From Yinghuangia aomiensis (GTDB lineage: Bacteria > Actinomycetota > Actinomycetes > Streptomycetales > Streptomycetaceae), in NCBI RefSeq assembly GCF_039542225.1, contig NZ_BAABHS010000014.1:62001-126000 (forward strand): a stretch of DNA of 64,000 bases. The letters are read 5' to 3'. Of the stretch, positions 18,128-26,135 are shown piece by piece. Numbering within the stretch: the stretch's first letter is position 1; every line of letters starts with the position of its first letter. A program made the position numbers and the translations under genes. The notes beneath the pieces are model-generated. The model ran no database searches, was not told the DNA's origin, and saw nothing but the letters and a program-made list of their open reading frames with translations.

Positions 18128-18181
18128 GGCTCACGAGTGGCTCAGGCCTGGCTCACGAGCCGCTCGCGAGCGGCTCACGAG
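18128..18181. repeat. Short direct repeats and perfect 20-bp palindrome after DUF3027 gene
   Basis: GGCTCACGAG occurs three times (from 18128, 18149 and 18172). A perfect palindrome GAGCCGCTCGCGAGCGGCTC fills 18157-18176, overlapping the stop of the DUF3027 gene. It may act as a transcript end or mRNA-stability hairpin; no U-tract follows on either strand. Confidence 0.5.
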
Positions 18182-19008
18182 TGACCGAGTTCCTCGGCCG
18201 GCTCGGCGGCGTCCACGGAACCGGCCTCGTGGTGCACCCGCACCGGCTCGATCTCGTAGTCGTCGACGACCGGCTCGGCGGCCGGCGGCACGGCGGGCAT
18301 GACGGCGGCCTCGGAGTGGCCGCCGCAGCCGAAGCCGAGCGACACCATGTGGCCGTCGGCGGGCGCGTACTCGTTGGCGCACACGCCGAACGCCTGGCCG
18401 AGCGGCCCGCCGATGCGGATGAGGAACCCGCACGTCACGCACTGCGCCGGGGCGGCCTGCGCCATCGGCGTGCGGACGCCGAAGTGCTCCTCCCAGCGGT
18501 CCGCGGCCAGGTCCAGGCCGAGCGGCGACAGCACCCGCTGCCGGCCGAGGCCCAGCTCGTTGGCGAGCGACGCGGGGCCGAACCCTACGGGGTCGGCGAG
18601 TTTCTCGGGTGGCTCGTCGGCGCCGGAGAAGCCGGGCTCGAGGCGGTCGTCGTCCTCCTTGGTCGGCAGCAGGTCGCCGACCCCGAGGTCGCCGGGCCTG
18701 AGCCGATCGCTCCACGGCACCCACTCGGGGGCGAGGAGCGCGTCGGGACCTGGCACCAGCACGGTCTCGTCTACGGTCACCAGTTTGGCGCGCGGCGCTC
18801 GGGCGACGGTCACCGCCCAGCGCCAGCCGTGGTAGGCCTCCTCTCGGCAGGCGAAGAAATGCGTGACGACGCGGTCACCGTCTACCTGGAGGCTCAGGTG
18901 CTCGCCGACCCGCCCGCGGCCGGCGACTTCCTCCACGGCGGCAAGGGCGAGTTCGACCGCTTCCGCGCACAGGCGGTCAGGGATTCGACTACGGATCGGG
19001 GCACTCAC
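18175..19008 (-). CDS. DUF3027 protein
   Basis: The 277-residue protein has a conserved N-terminal part (RDPDRLCAEAVELALAAVEE-type helix, TVDETVLVPGPDALLAPEWV, VPWSDRLRPGDLGVGDLLPT) and a C-terminal zinc-like motif (QCVTCGFLIRIGG, then GVCANEYAPADG). These are hallmarks of actinobacterial DUF3027. The function is unknown; the Cys motif suggests a structural metal site. The start is GTG at 19008. It is divergently transcribed from the MFS gene, and the intervening 208 bp hold both promoters. Confidence 0.82.
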   Translation of the reverse strand: MSAPIRSRIPDRLCAEAVELALAAVEEVAGRGRVGEHLSLQVDGDRVVTHFFACREEAYHGWRWAVTVARAPRAKLVTVDETVLVPGPDALLAPEWVPWSDRLRPGDLGVGDLLPTKEDDDRLEPGFSGADEPPEKLADPVGFGPASLANELGLGRQRVLSPLGLDLAADRWEEHFGVRTPMAQAAPAQCVTCGFLIRIGGPLGQAFGVCANEYAPADGHMVSLGFGCGGHSEAAVMPAVPPAAEPVVDDYEIEPVRVHHEAGSVDAAEPAEELGHS

Positions 19009-19216
19009 GAGAGTGATTCTCTCTCAACCTCCGGGCCCGATGGCGAGGGCTACCCTCAAGAGGCACGGATTGCCGCTGCCAAGGCCGCAACCGGCGGGCC
19101 TCTTCGGCGTGTCACCGATGATGCAACCCGGTCCCGACCGGGCAGGATGCACACCGGGCTGCACAGTTTCAGTCATCTCACGATTTCATCTCCGACTCCG
19201 AGGGACAGCCGAAGGA

Positions 19217-20695
19217 ATGGGCGCGGTGCGGACGCGAGGCGAAGCACGGAGCAGCGGCGTACGGGTACGCGGCAGCAGCGCGGCCGGCACCGGCCGCACC
19301 CGCCGGATGGCCGCCTGGTTCGGCGGCCTGCCCGCGAACCTGGCCCGGAAGTTCCGCCGCGCGTCGCATTCCAAGGGCGCGGGCGAGAGCGGCCTGGGCA
19401 ACCTCATCGAGCTGCACGCGCTCAACAACGCGGGCGACGCGCTGGTCACGATCTCGCTCGCCACCACGGTCTTCTTCTCGGTGCCGACCGGGCAGGCACG
19501 CGACCGGGTGGCGCTGTACCTGCTGATCACCATGGCGCCGTTCGCGCTCATGGCGCCGATCATCGGGCCGCTGCTGGACCGCCTGCGGCGCGGCCGCCGG
19601 GTCGCCATCGCGCTCACCATGCTGGTGCGCGCGGGACTCGCGTACGCGATGGCCGGGTCGATCGAGGACGGCGGGATCGAGCTGTATCCGGAGGCGTTCG
19701 CCGTCCTGATGACGTCGAAGGCTTACGGCGTCACCCGCAGCGCGGTCGTCCCGCGCCTGCAACCGCGCTCCATGTCGCTGGTCAAGGTCAACTCGCGGAT
19801 CACCCTGTTCGGCCTGATCGGCACCATGCTGGCGGCACCGGTGGCGGGCGGTCTCAAGGCGACCGCCGGAACCGCGTGGATCATGTACACCGCGACCGCG
19901 GTGTTCCTCTTCGGGGCCATCCTGTCGTTCACCCTGCCCGAGAAGGTCGACTCGCCGGAGGGCGAGGACCGGGCGTCCTTCACCGGCGAGGCGGCGGGCG
20001 TCGACCACGAGTCGTCGTTCCCCCGGCCGCGCCGCGAGGGCAAGACGGTCGCCGACAAGCTCGGCTCGAAGGGCAAGGGGAAGCGGCGGCTGCGCAGTGT
20101 CGGCCCGTCCGTGGTGCTCGCGCTGTGGGCCAACGCGGCCTTCCGTGCCTTCTCCGGCTTCCTGATCATGTTCCTCGGCTTCCTGCTGCGCGAGGAGCCG
20201 ATCGGCGGTTACGACGGCAAGAAGGCGCTCGCCGTCGTCGTCGTCGCCGCGGCGGTCGGCAACGCGGTCGGCACCGCGCTCGGCGCGTGGCTGAAGTCGA
20301 AGGCGCCCGAGGCGATCATCGCCGGGACGCTCGCGGTGTCCGCCGCGTCGGCGGTCATGGCGGCCATCGCCTACGGCCTGCCGACGGTGTGCGGGGTGGC
20401 CGCGGTGGCGGGTCTCGCGCAGGCACTCGGCAAGCTGTCGCTCGACGCGATGATCCAGCGCGACATTCCGGAGGAAGTGCGCACGTCTGCCTTCGCACGT
20501 TCGGAGACCGCGCTGCAAATGGCGTGGGTGATCGGCGGCGGCGTCGGCATCGCGCTGCCGCTGAACGGCACGCTCGGTATGGGGATCGCCGCGGCGGTGC
20601 TGCTGCTGACCCTGGTGACCGCCGGACGGCGGCTCACGACGCGCCGGGGGCGCCCGACGAGGTCCCCCGGCTTCCGGGTACGCGGCGGCAGGTAA
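19217..20695 (+). CDS. MFS-type membrane transporter
   Basis: The 492-residue protein has a basic N-terminal tail of about 60 residues and about a dozen membrane helices, split by a charged central loop (residues about 245-295, VDSPEGEDRASFTG to KGKGKRRLRS). The sequence IELHALNNAGDALVTISLAT is typical of an actinobacterial MFS group conserved next to DUF3027 and DUF2771. The substrate is unknown. The ATG at 19217 follows GAAGGA too closely; a GTG at 19226 has better spacing and is an alternative. It is followed after 10 bp by the DUF2771 gene. Confidence 0.78.
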   Translation: MGAVRTRGEARSSGVRVRGSSAAGTGRTRRMAAWFGGLPANLARKFRRASHSKGAGESGLGNLIELHALNNAGDALVTISLATTVFFSVPTGQARDRVALYLLITMAPFALMAPIIGPLLDRLRRGRRVAIALTMLVRAGLAYAMAGSIEDGGIELYPEAFAVLMTSKAYGVTRSAVVPRLQPRSMSLVKVNSRITLFGLIGTMLAAPVAGGLKATAGTAWIMYTATAVFLFGAILSFTLPEKVDSPEGEDRASFTGEAAGVDHESSFPRPRREGKTVADKLGSKGKGKRRLRSVGPSVVLALWANAAFRAFSGFLIMFLGFLLREEPIGGYDGKKALAVVVVAAAVGNAVGTALGAWLKSKAPEAIIAGTLAVSAASAVMAAIAYGLPTVCGVAAVAGLAQALGKLSLDAMIQRDIPEEVRTSAFARSETALQMAWVIGGGVGIALPLNGTLGMGIAAAVLLLTLVTAGRRLTTRRGRPTRSPGFRVRGGR

Positions 20696-20705
20696 CCTTC
20701 GGATC
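20693..20705 (+). promoter_or_regulatory. Putative -10 box for leaderless DUF2771 gene
   Basis: TAACCT (20693-20698) overlaps the stop of the MFS gene and lies seven bases before the ATG at 20706; no Shine-Dalgarno is present. Confidence 0.35.
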
Positions 20706-21173
20706 ATGATGAACCGCCGCCGCACCGCCGCCGTCGCGGGTGTCGCCGCTCTCGGGGCGTTCGCCCTGACGGGCTGCGGCCTCTCCAAGCCGTCCGCTCT
20801 GGTCACCATGGTGAGCGGGACGCAATCCGCCCACACCGAGGCGCGTTGCCGCAACATTCCCGCGGGCGACGAGGCGAAGTTGACCGAGTGCCTGAACCCG
20901 ACCACCGCGGGTCTGAAGAAGCCGACGGCTCTCAAGGTGTCGGAGGGCAGCGAAGTCGGCATCGGTGTGGACACGTCGATCAGCGACCACAACTGGCGGT
21001 TCGTCATCAACAGTGACACGGCCGGTCCGCAGATCGCCGACCGGACGTATTACCAGGCTTTCCGGGTGCCCTACGGCAGCTTCGACGAGGCGAACACGCT
21101 GAGCGTCTCGGTGATCGAGTACTCGAAGGACCAGCCGAAGAACGTCTGGACCTTCGACCTCGAAAAGAAGTAG
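20706..21173 (+). CDS. DUF2771 lipoprotein
   Basis: The 155-residue protein has a lipoprotein signal: basic MMNRRRTAAV, a hydrophobic core and lipobox LTGC (Cys near residue 23). The mature part is a small beta-rich domain (VGIGVDTSISDHNWRFVIN, TYYQAFRVPYG) matching the actinobacterial DUF2771 family. It should be anchored to the outer face of the membrane. The function is unknown. It sits 9 bp upstream of mqnB and may share its transcript. Confidence 0.8.
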   Translation: MMNRRRTAAVAGVAALGAFALTGCGLSKPSALVTMVSGTQSAHTEARCRNIPAGDEAKLTECLNPTTAGLKKPTALKVSEGSEVGIGVDTSISDHNWRFVINSDTAGPQIADRTYYQAFRVPYGSFDEANTLSVSVIEYSKDQPKNVWTFDLEKK

Positions 21174-21182
21174 TCCCCTCCC

Positions 21183-21827
21183 GTGCGGATCCTGATCGTC
21201 ACCGCCGTCCCCGCCGAGCGCGATGCCGTGCTCGCGGGCGGCGCCTTTCCGCACGTCGACGTGCTGGCCGCCGGCGTGGGTCCGGCGGCGGCCGCCGCCG
21301 GGACCGCTGCGGCGCTGTCGCTGGCGCCGTACGACCTGGTGCTGAGCGCGGGCATCGGCGGCGGCTTCGCCCCGGCCGCACCGCTCGGCGCGCTGGTGGT
21401 CGCGACCTCGGTGACGGCGGCGGACCTGGGCGCGGAGACGCCCGACGGATTCGTGCCGGTCGACGAACTCGGCTTCGGCACCGTGCGCTACGACGTCGAC
21501 CCGGAGCTGTCCGCGCGGATCGCCGCCGCGGCGCGCGGCGTGCTGCCGCAGGTGGTCGAGGGCCCGGTCCTCACTGTGTCGACGGTGACCGGCAGCGCGG
21601 CCCGCGCGGCGGAGCTGACGGCGCGTCACCCCGGGGCGGCGGCGGAGGCCATGGAGGGCTTCGGGGTCGCCACCGCGGCGGCCGCGGCGGGACTGCCGGT
21701 CGGCGAACTGCGTACCGTGTCCAACGCGGTGGGTCCGCGGGACCGGGCGGCGTGGCGGATTCCCGACGCGTTGAAGGCCTTGGGCACGGCCATGGCGGCG
21801 GTGCTGCCGGTACTGGACGAAAGCTGA
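21183..21827 (+). CDS. mqnB: Futalosine hydrolase
   Basis: The 214-residue nucleoside-phosphorylase-fold enzyme removes hypoxanthine from futalosine to give dehypoxanthine futalosine in the futalosine route to menaquinone. It begins MRILIVTAVPAERDAVLAGG, carries the loop LVLSAGIGGGFAPAAPLGAL, and ends with the purine/ribose site EAMEGFGVATAAAAAGLPVG. The start is GTG at 21183. It is followed after 13 bp by mqnD on the same strand, so the two consecutive-pathway genes form an operon. Confidence 0.93.
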   Translation: MRILIVTAVPAERDAVLAGGAFPHVDVLAAGVGPAAAAAGTAAALSLAPYDLVLSAGIGGGFAPAAPLGALVVATSVTAADLGAETPDGFVPVDELGFGTVRYDVDPELSARIAAAARGVLPQVVEGPVLTVSTVTGSAARAAELTARHPGAAAEAMEGFGVATAAAAAGLPVGELRTVSNAVGPRDRAAWRIPDALKALGTAMAAVLPVLDES

Positions 21828-21840
21828 GCGAGGTGGCCGC

Positions 21841-22683
21841 GTGAGTCTGACGATGGCGTATTCGCCGTGCCCGAACGACACGTTCGCGTTCCACGCGTGG
21901 ACGCACGGCTTGGTGCCCGGCGCACCCCCCGTCGAGGTGCGGTACGCGGACATCGACATCACCAACGGGCTTGCCGAGCAAGGCGCGCTGGACATCCTGA
22001 AGATCTCCTACGCGGCCCTGCCTTGGGTCCTGGACGAGTACGCGCTGCTGCCGTGCGGCGGTGCGCTGGGCCGCGGCTGCGGGCCGCTGGTGCTCACCCG
22101 GGACGCGGCGGCGCCGGCCGACCTGGCGGACCGCGTGGTGGCGGTGCCGAGCGAACGGTCCACGGCGTACCTGCTGTTCCGGCTGTGGGCGGCGAAGGCG
22201 GTGCCGGGCGGCGTCGGCGAGATCCGGGTGCTGCCGTTCCACGAGATCATGCCCGCGGTGCGCGACGGCGTGGTGGACGCGGGCCTGGTGATCCACGAAG
22301 CACGGTTCACGTTCCAGGAGTACGGCCTGACGTGCCTGGCCGACATGGGCGAGGCGTGGGAGGCGGACACCGGCCTGCCGATCCCGCTGGGCGCGATCGT
22401 CGCGCGGCGTTCATTGGATCTTCCGGCGCTGGCCGCGGCGGCACGGGCGTCGGTGGAGTACGCGTGGGCGGACCCGGCGGCGTCACGGGCCTACGTGCAG
22501 GAGCACGCGCAGGAGATGAGCGCGACCGTGCAGGAGCGCCACATCGGCTTGTATGTCAACGAGTTCACCCGCGACCTCGGCGAAGCGGGCTACGCGGCCG
22601 TGCGCGGGCTGCTGACGCGCGCCGCCGACGAGGGCCTGGTCCCGGGCGTGGCCCCCGAACTGCTGGCGTTCCCGGGCCGCTGA
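21841..22683 (+). CDS. mqnD: 1,4-dihydroxy-6-naphthoate synthase
   Basis: The 280-residue periplasmic-binding-protein-fold enzyme converts cyclic dehypoxanthine futalosine to 1,4-dihydroxy-6-naphthoate, the next menaquinone intermediate. Diagnostic segments are MAYSPCPNDTFAFHAWTHG at the N-terminus, ALDILKISYAALPWVLDEYA and VVDAGLVIHEARFTFQEYGL. The length is normal. A GAGG ribosome site precedes the GTG at 21841. It is convergent with the cold-shock-domain gene. Confidence 0.95.
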   Translation: MSLTMAYSPCPNDTFAFHAWTHGLVPGAPPVEVRYADIDITNGLAEQGALDILKISYAALPWVLDEYALLPCGGALGRGCGPLVLTRDAAAPADLADRVVAVPSERSTAYLLFRLWAAKAVPGGVGEIRVLPFHEIMPAVRDGVVDAGLVIHEARFTFQEYGLTCLADMGEAWEADTGLPIPLGAIVARRSLDLPALAAAARASVEYAWADPAASRAYVQEHAQEMSATVQERHIGLYVNEFTRDLGEAGYAAVRGLLTRAADEGLVPGVAPELLAFPGR

Positions 22684-22703
22684 CGCGGTCCGGGCCGCCG
22701 GGT

Positions 22704-23087
22704 TCAGCTCTCCAGCTGGTCGGCCACCGCGCGCAGGAGTTCGGCGACCTTGTGCGCGGTCGGCTTGTCGGGGTGGCGGCCGCGGCGGAGCGTGTTGGAG
22801 ACGCCGTCGAGGACCTTGATGACGTCCTCGACGATGACGGTCATCTCGTCGGGCTTCTTCCGGGTGGCGGCCACCACGGACGGGCGCGGGTCCAGCACGC
22901 GCACGGACAGCGCCTGCTCGCCGCGGCGGCCTTCGACGATGCCGAACTCGACCCGCATGCCGGGCTTGAGCGAGTCGACACCCTGCGGCAGCGCGGAGGA
23001 GTGGACGAAGACGTCGCCGCCGTCGTCCCGGGAGAGGAAGCCGAAGCCCTTCTCGGTGTCGAACCACTTGACCTTGCCGGTAGGCAC
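22704..23087 (-). CDS. Cold-shock-domain protein with C-terminal helical extension
   Basis: The 127-residue protein has an N-terminal cold-shock domain with both RNA-binding motifs: GKVKWFDTEKGFGFL (RNP1) and DVFVHSSALPQG (RNP2). About 60 extra residues (KKPDEMTVIVEDVIKVLDGV and following) form a predicted helical tail absent from the small CspA-type proteins. It probably binds single-stranded RNA; the tail's role is unknown. The GTG at 23087 follows GAGG at good spacing; the longer in-frame sequence upstream is not needed. Confidence 0.85.
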   Translation of the reverse strand: MPTGKVKWFDTEKGFGFLSRDDGGDVFVHSSALPQGVDSLKPGMRVEFGIVEGRRGEQALSVRVLDPRPSVVAATRKKPDEMTVIVEDVIKVLDGVSNTLRRGRHPDKPTAHKVAELLRAVADQLES

Positions 23088-23261
23088 GGAGGACCTCGAT
23101 TGTGTCGGGACGTCGCCATCTGGATGGCCCGGGACGGGTAGTTCCATGACGGGGTACGCCAGGTGACGCAACGGACGCCCCCCGTTCACCCGACCAGGCT
23201 AACGGTCGGGACCGACGGGGCATACGGGGATACCCGGCCGGGAACCGCCCGGCGCAGCAAG

Positions 23262-23273
23262 TACCGTGGACGG
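23262..23273 (+). promoter_or_regulatory. Putative -10 box for leaderless small membrane protein
   Basis: TACCGT (23262-23267), six bases, then GTG at 23274, without a Shine-Dalgarno. This is the same arrangement as upstream of serC. Confidence 0.35.
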
Positions 23274-23528
23274 GTGAGCACCGTCGAAACTTCCCCCGCA
23301 GCGGCCCCCGCGGTCGGCCGGGCCGACCTGGCGATCCGGGTCGGCGCGATCGTGTTCGCGGTCGGCACGCTGGCCGTCCTGGTCACGCTGACCCCGTTCC
23401 TCATCGGCGCGCACCCGCTGCCGCGCGCCGTGTATCTGCTGAGCATGCTGATGCCGCTCGGCTTCGCCCTCGCGATGGGCGGGTTGTTCGCCGCCGCGCG
23501 CGGCCAGCGCCGCAAACTGCCCGCCTAG
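23274..23528 (+). CDS. Small two-helix membrane protein
   Basis: The 84-residue protein has two hydrophobic segments (LAIRVGAIVFAVGTLAVLVT and YLLSMLMPLGFALAMGGLFA) and a short basic C-tail (ARGQRRKLPA). It is unrecognised beyond being a typical small actinobacterial membrane protein. It is divergent from the cold-shock-domain gene across about 190 bp. Confidence 0.65.
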   Translation: MSTVETSPAAAPAVGRADLAIRVGAIVFAVGTLAVLVTLTPFLIGAHPLPRAVYLLSMLMPLGFALAMGGLFAAARGQRRKLPA

Positions 23529-23980
23529 CAACCCGCGTGCCGGAAGACCGGCCTGCCCGAGAGCCGGTCGGACAGCTTGGCTGACGCCCCGTCAGCCGCG
23601 TTTCGGCCACGCTGCGTCACGCCGCGCGGCATCGACACGTGTCGACACGCGCACGTTGTCATCGTCTATTGACAAGCGCTCTTATCGATGGGAAGTTCGC
23701 GGCACCGGAACCCCCGGCGAACCGAAACGCACAGACCTGTACGTCGATCTCCGATGATCCACAAAGGGCGAACGCGGACGGCGCCGCACGCCCTGTCCCT
23801 TGCGGCGTGGGGCCACGGCCGGGGCGCGGCCCCACGCCCACAAAGGGCAGGAACGGACATCGACTCGCTGTGCGCCTTGCCCGTGCGGCCCGCGGTCGGC
23901 CGCCCTTCCGCGCGACCGGCGCACGCCTTTTCACGGCGAATGTGCAACACCCCACATGCCACCCGGCTTTGCCAGAGCGT
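23529..23980. other. Noncoding interval with a large imperfect hairpin and other dyads
   Basis: No credible gene is seen. Just after the membrane-protein gene GGCTGACG/CGTCAGCC (23579-23597) can form a transcript-end hairpin. TTGTCA/TGACAA arms lie at 23656-23675. The dominant feature is a dyad over 23791-23851 whose core arms GGCGTGGGGCC and GGCCCCACGCC pair perfectly and extend outward through CCCTTG/CAAGGG-like pairing. CACAAAGGGC occurs twice (from 23760 and 23839). Frames here are open on several strands at once, which reflects base composition. Confidence 0.5.
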
Positions 23981-23999
23981 TTAGGTTAACCTAACCTAA
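23981..23999. promoter_or_regulatory. Iron box (DmdR/IdeR-type operator)
   Basis: TTAGGTTAACCTAACCTAA is a 19-bp near-palindrome matching the actinobacterial iron-box consensus TTAGGTTAGSCTAACCTAA in nearly every position. It ends four bases before the start of the siderophore permease gene. Iron-loaded DmdR/IdeR bound here would block transcription, so the operon should be induced by iron starvation. Confidence 0.92.
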
Positions 24000-24003
24000 T
24001 TCC

Positions 24004-25026
24004 GTGGCAGCCCAGGGAATCCGCGAGCGGACGACGCTGCGCCGGACCGGGTTCCTGGTCGCGGCGCTGCTCATGCTGGTCGTCGCGGCCTTCCTCTCCC
24101 TCGCGGTCGGCAGCCGCGACATGTCGCTCGGCACCGTCTGGTCGGCGCTGCTGCACGGCGGCGACAGCCCCGACGCGGTCGTGGTCCGGTCGATGCGCGT
24201 GCCGCGCACCGTCGTCGGCATCGCGGTCGGCGCGGCGCTCGGCCTCGCCGGCACCGTCATGCAGGGCCTCACCCGGAACCCCATCGCGGAGCCGGGCATC
24301 CTCGGCATCAGCACCGGCGCGGCGGTCGGCGTGGTCACCGCGATCGCGGTGTTCGGCGTCGGATCGCTCACCGGCTACGTGTGGTTCGGCCTCGCCGGGG
24401 CACTCCTGACCGGTGTCGCGGTCTACGCGGTCGCCTCGCGCGGCCGCGGCGGCGCCACCCCCGTCAAACTCGCCCTCGCCGGGCAGGCTCTCGCCGCATC
24501 GCTCGGCGCCGTCGTCACCGGGATCCTGACGACCGATCAGCGCACCCTCGACGAGTACCGGTTCTGGCTCGCCGGGTCGCTGTCCGGCCGCACCGCCGAC
24601 GTCGCCTGGCAGGTCCTGCCGTTCCTCGCCGTCGGCGCGACCCTGGTGATCGCCGTCGCGCGCGGCCTGGACGCGCTCGCCCTCGGCGACGACGTGGCCG
24701 CCGGACTCGGCCGCAACGTCGCCGCCATCCGCATCGTCGGCGGACTCGGCGCGGTCGTGCTGACCGGCGCCGCGGTCGCCGCCACCGGACCCATCGCCTT
24801 CGTCGGCCTCGCCGTCCCGCACGCCGCCCGCGCCCTGGTCGGCACCGACCACCGCTGGGTCCTCGCGATGTCCGCGGTGCTCGCCCCCGCGCTCCTGCTG
24901 GTCTCCGACGTCATCGGCAGGGTCATCTTCCCGCCCGCCGAGGTCGGCGTCGGCGTGATGACCGCGCTGCTCGGCGTGCCCGTCCTGATCCTGCTGGTCC
25001 GCCGGCGCCCGGTGGCCGCCGCATGA
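24004..25026 (+). CDS. Iron-siderophore ABC transporter permease (FecCD family)
   Basis: The 340-residue protein has about nine or ten membrane segments and FecCD signatures: SMRVPRTVVGIAVGAALGLA, QGLTRNPIAEPGILGISTGA and GPIAFVGLAVPHAARALVG. It forms half of the inner-membrane channel for ferric-siderophore import. The GTG at 24004 starts only four bases after the iron box, so the transcript is probably leaderless. The stop overlaps the next gene by ATGA, giving translational coupling. No binding-protein gene is present in the window. Confidence 0.93.
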   Translation: MAAQGIRERTTLRRTGFLVAALLMLVVAAFLSLAVGSRDMSLGTVWSALLHGGDSPDAVVVRSMRVPRTVVGIAVGAALGLAGTVMQGLTRNPIAEPGILGISTGAAVGVVTAIAVFGVGSLTGYVWFGLAGALLTGVAVYAVASRGRGGATPVKLALAGQALAASLGAVVTGILTTDQRTLDEYRFWLAGSLSGRTADVAWQVLPFLAVGATLVIAVARGLDALALGDDVAAGLGRNVAAIRIVGGLGAVVLTGAAVAATGPIAFVGLAVPHAARALVGTDHRWVLAMSAVLAPALLLVSDVIGRVIFPPAEVGVGVMTALLGVPVLILLVRRRPVAAA

Positions 25027-26135
25027 CGGCCCTGACCACGCGCCCCGAGCCGGGCGCCGCGAAGCCCGCCGGGCCCCCGTCCCGGCCGCCCGGCCGGCCC
25101 CGGCCCGCGGGGCACGGCCTGCTGCGGCACCGCCGCGCGTCGTTCCTCGTACACCGGCGGTCCGCCGTCGTCGCGGGCGTGCTCCTCCTGCTGCTCGCCG
25201 CCGCGTTCGTCACCGCGCTGTGCGTCGGCGAGACGTACGTGTCCCCGCTCGACGCGCTGCGTTCCGTCTTCGGAGTGCCCAACGACAACGACTTCGTCGT
25301 CGGGACGCTGCGGCTCCCGCGCGTCGTCACCGGCGTCCTGGTCGGCCTCGCCTTCGGCGCGGCCGGGTCGCTCATCCAGACCGTCGCCCGCAACCCGCTC
25401 GCCAGCCCGGACGTCATCGGCATCACCCGCGGCGCGGGCGCCTGCGTCGTCGGGTTCCTCGTGCTCGGCGGCATGAGCAGCGGCGACATCCCGTACGCGG
25501 CACTCCTCGGCGGCATCGGCGCCGCCGCACTCGTCTACCTCCTCGCGTGGCGCCGCGGCCTGCAGGCCCAGCGCTTCGTGCTCATCGGCGTCGGCATCTC
25601 GCTGGCCCTGGTCAGCGTCACCAACATGCTCCTCACCAAGGCCGACGTGGTGCTCGCGCAGCAGGCCAAGGTGTGGATGTCCGGCAGCCTCAACGGCCGC
25701 GGCTGGGACTACGCCCAACCCCTCGCGCTGACCCTGCTGGTGCTGCTGCCGTTCCTCGCCTGGGCCGGGCGCGCGCAGCGCACCGCCGGGTTCGACGACG
25801 ACACCGCCACGTCGCTGGGCATCCGCCTGGGCCGCACCCGCCTCGGCCTCGCCGTCATCGGCATCGTCCTCGCGTCCGCGGCCACCGCCGCCGCGGGACC
25901 CGTCGAGTTCGTCGCCCTCATGGCCCCGCAGGTCGCCCGGCGGCTCGCCCGCACCCCGCAGATCCCCCTGGTGTCGTCGGCACTCGTCGGGGCGCTCATC
26001 GTGTGCGTCGCCGACATCGGCGCCCGCCTGCTCTTCTCCCCCACCGAACTGCCGGTCGGCGTGGTCACCGCCGCGATCGGCGGCCCCTATCTGCTGTGGC
26101 TGCTCACCCGATCCCGGACCGGAGGTGCCGCATGA
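25023..26135 (+). CDS. Iron-siderophore ABC transporter permease, second subunit
   Basis: The 370-residue FecCD permease has a Pro/Arg-rich cytoplasmic N-tail of about 45 residues before the first helix (SAVVAGVLLLLLAAAFVTAL). Signatures are LRLPRVVTGVLVGLAFGAAG, RNPLASPDVIGITRGAGAC and GPVEFVALMAPQVARRLART. It pairs with the upstream permease. The ATG at 25023 overlaps the previous stop (ATGA), and the gene's own end overlaps the ATPase gene the same way, so the three subunits are translated in step. Confidence 0.93.
   Translation: MTALTTRPEPGAAKPAGPPSRPPGRPRPAGHGLLRHRRASFLVHRRSAVVAGVLLLLLAAAFVTALCVGETYVSPLDALRSVFGVPNDNDFVVGTLRLPRVVTGVLVGLAFGAAGSLIQTVARNPLASPDVIGITRGAGACVVGFLVLGGMSSGDIPYAALLGGIGAAALVYLLAWRRGLQAQRFVLIGVGISLALVSVTNMLLTKADVVLAQQAKVWMSGSLNGRGWDYAQPLALTLLVLLPFLAWAGRAQRTAGFDDDTATSLGIRLGRTRLGLAVIGIVLASAATAAAGPVEFVALMAPQVARRLARTPQIPLVSSALVGALIVCVADIGARLLFSPTELPVGVVTAAIGGPYLLWLLTRSRTGGAA

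Noticed and set aside
23639..23994. Several 80-116-codon frames on both strands
   Set aside because: All reflect composition of a dyad-rich noncoding region; no start signals, and they overlap each other in every phase.
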